Below, in pieces: positions 6,015 through 9,154 of a stretch of 9,154 bases of DNA (the first letter of the stretch is position 1; every line of letters begins with the position of its first letter). The DNA is from an uncultured Porphyromonadaceae bacterium. GTDB lineage: Bacteria > Bacteroidota > Bacteroidia > Bacteroidales > Muribaculaceae. The stretch covers positions 1 to 9,154 of the forward strand of contig CAMWUZ010000055.1 in NCBI GenBank assembly GCA_947177595.1. Reading direction: 5' to 3'. Below the pieces are notes generated by a model, which did not search any database, was not told the origin of the DNA, and saw only the letters and a list, made by a program, of their open reading frames with translations. The position numbers and the translations under genes were made by a program.

Positions 6015-7823
6015 ATGGTTTTGAAAAGGATGGTTTTGGCGGCTATGGCTGCTATCGTGTTGTCCGTGAGTGCTCAGTCACCCATTGACAATCTTCCTGT
6101 TAAGATTATAAACGGCACCGCTTACCGATATTATGAGGTTGGCGCCAAAGAAACGATATACTCTATCGCAAGAAAGTTCGAAATATCCCAGGACGAGCTG
6201 ATGAGGCTCAATCCGTCGGTAGCCGATGGCTTGAAAGCCGGGCAGACTCTTTATTTCCCTGTTTCGGAAGGCTCTTCAGCAAGAATCCACACGGTAAAGA
6301 GCAAGGAAACGCTCTATGGCATCGGCAAAATGTATGGTGTTACTCCCGAGCAGCTGTGCGAGTGGAATCCAGGGGCGGTAGATGGCATACGTGCAGGCGA
6401 GCAGCTTATTGTCAGTGCACCCGTGCAATTGCTGGGGATGCCTGTTCAGCAAACAATAACCGTGGAGAATCCGGAGGCATATATTATTAAAGACGGAGAA
6501 ACCTTATATTCCATCGCGATTGCAAAATCCACAACTGTTGACGCTATTCTTGCCGCCAATCCCGGTCTTGACAGAAATAATTATCAGGCGGGCACGGTAA
6601 TAGCTTTGCCGTTATCGTCTCAGACTGGATTGACGGAGCTGGTTGAAGCACCAGTGGCGGTAGTGATCAAAGAGTCGGAGACCGCCCCGGTTGATACTGC
6701 CGCACTCCCGGTGATATATTCTCAGGTTGAGGATACCGCACCCGCAGAAGAAACCGTGGTTGACTCTGTCGGCGCTATCAATATCGCTATAACCCTTCCG
6801 TTCATGCTGTCCGGTGACGAGCAGAGCCGTCAGGCGCAACTCTATACCGAATTTTACAAGGGATTCCTTCTTGCCGTTGACGAGATGAGAGATTGCGGCA
6901 CACCTATTAATATCATCACCTTTGACAGCTCGGATCCTGCCGGTATCGACGGGATATTGGCTGATGCCCGTTTGAGAAATGCCGGTGTCATTATCTCGTC
7001 CGATACCCAGACTCAGCTCGATGCAATCGGCAAATTTGGCAGAGAAAACGGTATTGATGTGCTGAATCTCTTTGTTGTCAAAGATGAGGACTATCTGACT
7101 AATCCCGCGTTGATGCAGGGTAATATTCCTCATCACGCGATGTATGAAAAAGCTATCGACGGGCTGATGAAGAAGATAGGTAGCCATATACCTGTGATTC
7201 TCACCCGTAATAACGGAGAGAAAGACAAGGAAGAGTATATCGGGTTGCTGAAAGCGAAATTGACGGCAGCCGGTATTGAATTTAAAGAGATTGCCTTTGA
7301 CGGCACGATGAGTGCCTCAGCTCTTGAAGAACTTGATGCCGATAAACAGTATGCCTTTATTCCGGGTAGCGGCAAGCAGGTGGAGTTGAACAGAGTTCTC
7401 CCCGCGATTATCGAGTTTAAGTCCTTATCGACTGTGATTGACCCCGTGATGGTGTTCGGCTATCCCGAATGGATTACGTTCCGTGGAGAAACCCTCACCA
7501 ATATGCACAAGGCGAATTGCGTGGTTTACAGCAGATTTTTCACCGATTCGGAGAGTGCGACAGTGAAGCAGGTTGAAAACCGCTTTAATGAATGGTATGG
7601 AACACAGATGGCTAACTTCATGCCGCGTCAGGGGCTGTTTGGCTATGATGCCGGTATGTTTGTAATCAACTGGCTCAGATCAGGAAGCAAAGAGCCGGTC
7701 GATTGGGAAGGTTTGCAAAATGGTTTTGACTTCGAGAGCATTCCCGGCGGTGGAAAAGTTAACGGCAAACTCTATTTCATAAACTATCTCCCCGGCGGAC
7801 TGATAGATAAAACCTCCCTGTAA
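6015..7823 (+). CDS. Secreted protein with three LysM domains and a periplasmic-binding-protein fold
   Basis: This 602-residue exported protein has a signal peptide (MVLKR, hydrophobic core, likely cut after SVSA20). Three LysM peptidoglycan-binding repeats follow: 38-82 (GAKETIYSIARKF...LNPSV...AGQTLYFP), 90-134 (KSKETLYGIGKMY...WNPGA...AGEQLIV) and 154-198 (KDGETLYSIAIA...ANPGL...AGTVIALP). After an acidic Ala/Val/Thr-rich linker (about 205-252), residues 255-600 resemble a type 1 periplasmic-binding fold of the LivK/branched-chain amino acid class. Visible there are INIAITLPFMLSGDE at its start, the YKGFLLAVDEMRDCG helix, GVIISSDTQTQLDAIGKFG and FGYDAGMFVINWL near the end. It is probably held on the cell wall in the periplasm. 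Ligand and partners are unknown, and no ABC permease or ATPase gene is nearby. The open frame extends upstream to 5742, but its promoter and signal peptide place the start at 6015. No hairpin terminator is seen after the stop. Confidence 0.9.
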   Translation: MVLKRMVLAAMAAIVLSVSAQSPIDNLPVKIINGTAYRYYEVGAKETIYSIARKFEISQDELMRLNPSVADGLKAGQTLYFPVSEGSSARIHTVKSKETLYGIGKMYGVTPEQLCEWNPGAVDGIRAGEQLIVSAPVQLLGMPVQQTITVENPEAYIIKDGETLYSIAIAKSTTVDAILAANPGLDRNNYQAGTVIALPLSSQTGLTELVEAPVAVVIKESETAPVDTAALPVIYSQVEDTAPAEETVVDSVGAINIAITLPFMLSGDEQSRQAQLYTEFYKGFLLAVDEMRDCGTPINIITFDSSDPAGIDGILADARLRNAGVIISSDTQTQLDAIGKFGRENGIDVLNLFVVKDEDYLTNPALMQGNIPHHAMYEKAIDGLMKKIGSHIPVILTRNNGEKDKEEYIGLLKAKLTAAGIEFKEIAFDGTMSASALEELDADKQYAFIPGSGKQVELNRVLPAIIEFKSLSTVIDPVMVFGYPEWITFRGETLTNMHKANCVVYSRFFTDSESATVKQVENRFNEWYGTQMANFMPRQGLFGYDAGMFVINWLRSGSKEPVDWEGLQNGFDFESIPGGGKVNGKLYFINYLPGGLIDKTSL

Positions 7824-7839
7824 CCACACTTACCCTCCT

Positions 7840-7875
7840 CCTTAAAGTCCTTAATGACCCTAAAGACCTTAACCC
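7840..7875. repeat. Four imperfect 9-bp tandem repeats in the gap before the LRR gene
   Basis: The units are CCTTAAAGT, CCTTAATGA, CCCTAAAGA and CCTTAACCC. Similar CCTTAAAGT-type minisatellites are familiar to me from Bacteroidales intergenic DNA, though their function is not established. The array lies 16 bases after the LysM stop and 63 bases before the LRR ATG. The rest of the 115-bp gap shows no clear promoter or terminator. Confidence 0.7.
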
Positions 7876-7938
7876 AATCCGCAGGAACAACTTGAACAGG
7901 TATCATACAATAAACTCATCCATCTCCGTTTTATAATT

Positions 7939-9154
7939 ATGATTATAAGGACAATATTATTGTTGATATCCCTATTCTTGACTTTTTTTGTAGCCCCAGC
8001 ACTAGAAGTCGGAGATTTGTTTACAGTTGGCGATCTTAAATACAAATATATTGGGAACGGAGAATGTGCTGTTGGGTATAACGATATTGCTCCAAATCCA
8101 TTGATCATTCCATCTACAATTACTTATGAAGGTGAGACTTTAACTATCACACGAATTAACTCTAGAGCATTCGAGTTTGCTTCAAACAAACAATTTACAG
8201 GTGACCTGGTTATTCCGCCCACAGTTAAAGCTATTGAACAGTATGCATTTATGGGATGCAAATTCTCCGGAAAGCTTATCTTACCGGAAGGTCTGAAAGT
8301 AATTGAGAATAACGCATTTAGAAGTACTGTTTTCTCCGGTCATCTTACCATTCCAAACTCATTAATATCTATAGGTTATAATGCCTTTAGTTTTTCTAAG
8401 GGATTTACAGGATTGACATTAGGGAATTCTCTTTTAGATATAGGCGGAGGGGCATTTTTAAGCTGTGGCAGTTTAAAGGGGGATTTAATCATACCTGAAT
8501 CTGTTACTAGTATAGGGGAAGAGGCATTTAAAGAGTGCACCGGATTTACAGGACTCACCTTAGGCAATTCTGTTGATACTATTTATGACGGTGCTTTTTA
8601 TGGATGTAACAATTTTAGGGGAGAACTGATTCTACCTGAATCACTAAAAAGGATGGGTAAACGAGTATTCCAGAATTGTTCCGGATTCACGGGACACCTC
8701 AGAATTCCCGATTCAGTGACTTTCTTTGACAGTTACACATTTCGCAACTGTAGTGGCTTTACAGGAGTCACATTAAGTAACTCATTAGTGTTAATACCGG
8801 GAAACGCATTCTGTGACTGTACCGGATTGACCGGTGAATTAAAAATACCCAAAACGGTTGATAGAATATATGGAGGAGCTTTTTACAACTGTTCAGGTCT
8901 GACAGGGCACTTACATCTTCCCGCTACTAAAATAATGGGAGGTAATATTTTCCAAAATTGTTCCGGCTTTACAAGTGTTACATTTGAAAATGGACTTGAT
9001 TCAATAGCTCATCATTCATTTTACGGTTGTACCGGACTAACCGGAGAACTTAAATTTCCAGAGACAGTAAGTTTTATTGGAGAGGGTGCATTTGCCAATT
9101 GTACAGGACTATCGGGAGAATTGAAGATTCCTGATTTGGTGACATCTTTAGAAA
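7939..9154 (+). CDS. Secreted BspA-like leucine-rich-repeat (LRR_5) protein, 3' end outside window
   Basis: The frame is open from ATG 7939 to the window end, giving 405 residues without a stop. A signal peptide (1 to about 21, with Arg4 then a long Leu/Ile/Phe core) precedes a short start domain (22-80). About thirteen repeats of 23-24 residues follow, with the pattern C-S/T-G-F/L-T-G-x-L-x-I-P-x-S-V-x-x-I-x-x-x-A-F. The Phe closing each unit falls at 104, 127, 150, 173, 197, 220, 244, 268, 291, 315, 338, 361 and 385. This is the Treponema pallidum/BspA LRR class, found on secreted and surface proteins of host-associated Bacteroidota; BspA of Tannerella binds host proteins, but no ligand can be assigned here. 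Any C-terminal sorting domain would lie beyond the window. The early coding part is AT-rich (19 G+C in bases 8101-8160), unlike the preceding gene, which may mean acquisition by transfer. The start is the first ATG before a good signal peptide; no -7 box was found. Confidence 0.9.
   Translation, partial: MIIRTILLLISLFLTFFVAPALEVGDLFTVGDLKYKYIGNGECAVGYNDIAPNPLIIPSTITYEGETLTITRINSRAFEFASNKQFTGDLVIPPTVKAIEQYAFMGCKFSGKLILPEGLKVIENNAFRSTVFSGHLTIPNSLISIGYNAFSFSKGFTGLTLGNSLLDIGGGAFLSCGSLKGDLIIPESVTSIGEEAFKECTGFTGLTLGNSVDTIYDGAFYGCNNFRGELILPESLKRMGKRVFQNCSGFTGHLRIPDSVTFFDSYTFRNCSGFTGVTLSNSLVLIPGNAFCDCTGLTGELKIPKTVDRIYGGAFYNCSGLTGHLHLPATKIMGGNIFQNCSGFTSVTFENGLDSIAHHSFYGCTGLTGELKFPETVSFIGEGAFANCTGLSGELKIPDLVTSLE

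Noticed and set aside
1..9154. CRISPR array, tRNA, transposase or integrase
   Set aside because: No regular direct repeats with spacers, no cloverleaf with CCA or GTTCRA-type arm, and no DDE or recombinase motifs were seen.

Overview
The window most likely comes from a member of the Bacteroidales (Bacteroidota), probably a gut lineage. Three kinds of evidence point there. Promoters match the Bacteroidota form (TTTG, about 20 bases, TAnnTTTG) rather than TTGACA/TATAAT. Gene starts lack clear Shine-Dalgarno sequences. The protein set is also typical: a carboxynorspermidine decarboxylase, a LysM/periplasmic-binding-protein fusion, a glycine-rich OmpA-type lipoprotein and a BspA-like leucine-rich-repeat surface protein. 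The exact genus cannot be told from this sequence.

Left part (1-2754, minus strand): a two-gene unit of a UvrD/PcrA helicase and, overlapping its stop codon by ATGA, the 5' part of nspC, which runs off the window edge. The helicase has a good promoter whose -7 box lies only five bases before the chosen ATG, so its mRNA may be leaderless.

Middle (2755-3531): about 700 bases with no convincing protein gene. A well-formed plus-strand promoter (2809-2839) starts it and a plus-strand intrinsic terminator (3407-3461) ends it. I read this as a candidate non-coding RNA of about 615 nt that I cannot assign to a family. It is the most interesting item here. A second terminator of opposite direction (3464-3501) follows directly and serves the OmpA-type lipoprotein gene (3532-4233, minus).

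Centre right (4234-7823): divergent from the lipoprotein gene is an EamA/DMT transporter (4408-5349). It converges, with 4 bases between stops, on a short AlkD-like HEAT-repeat protein (5354-5899, minus). That gene shares a 115-bp divergent promoter region with a secreted protein of three LysM domains plus a periplasmic-binding-protein fold (6015-7823).

Right end (7824-9154): a 115-bp gap with four imperfect 9-bp tandem repeats, then a secreted leucine-rich-repeat protein, cut by the window end, whose start is visibly AT-richer. The genes do not form one pathway. The unifying themes are cell-envelope proteins (lipoprotein, LysM protein, transporter, LRR protein) and DNA repair (PcrA, AlkD-like).
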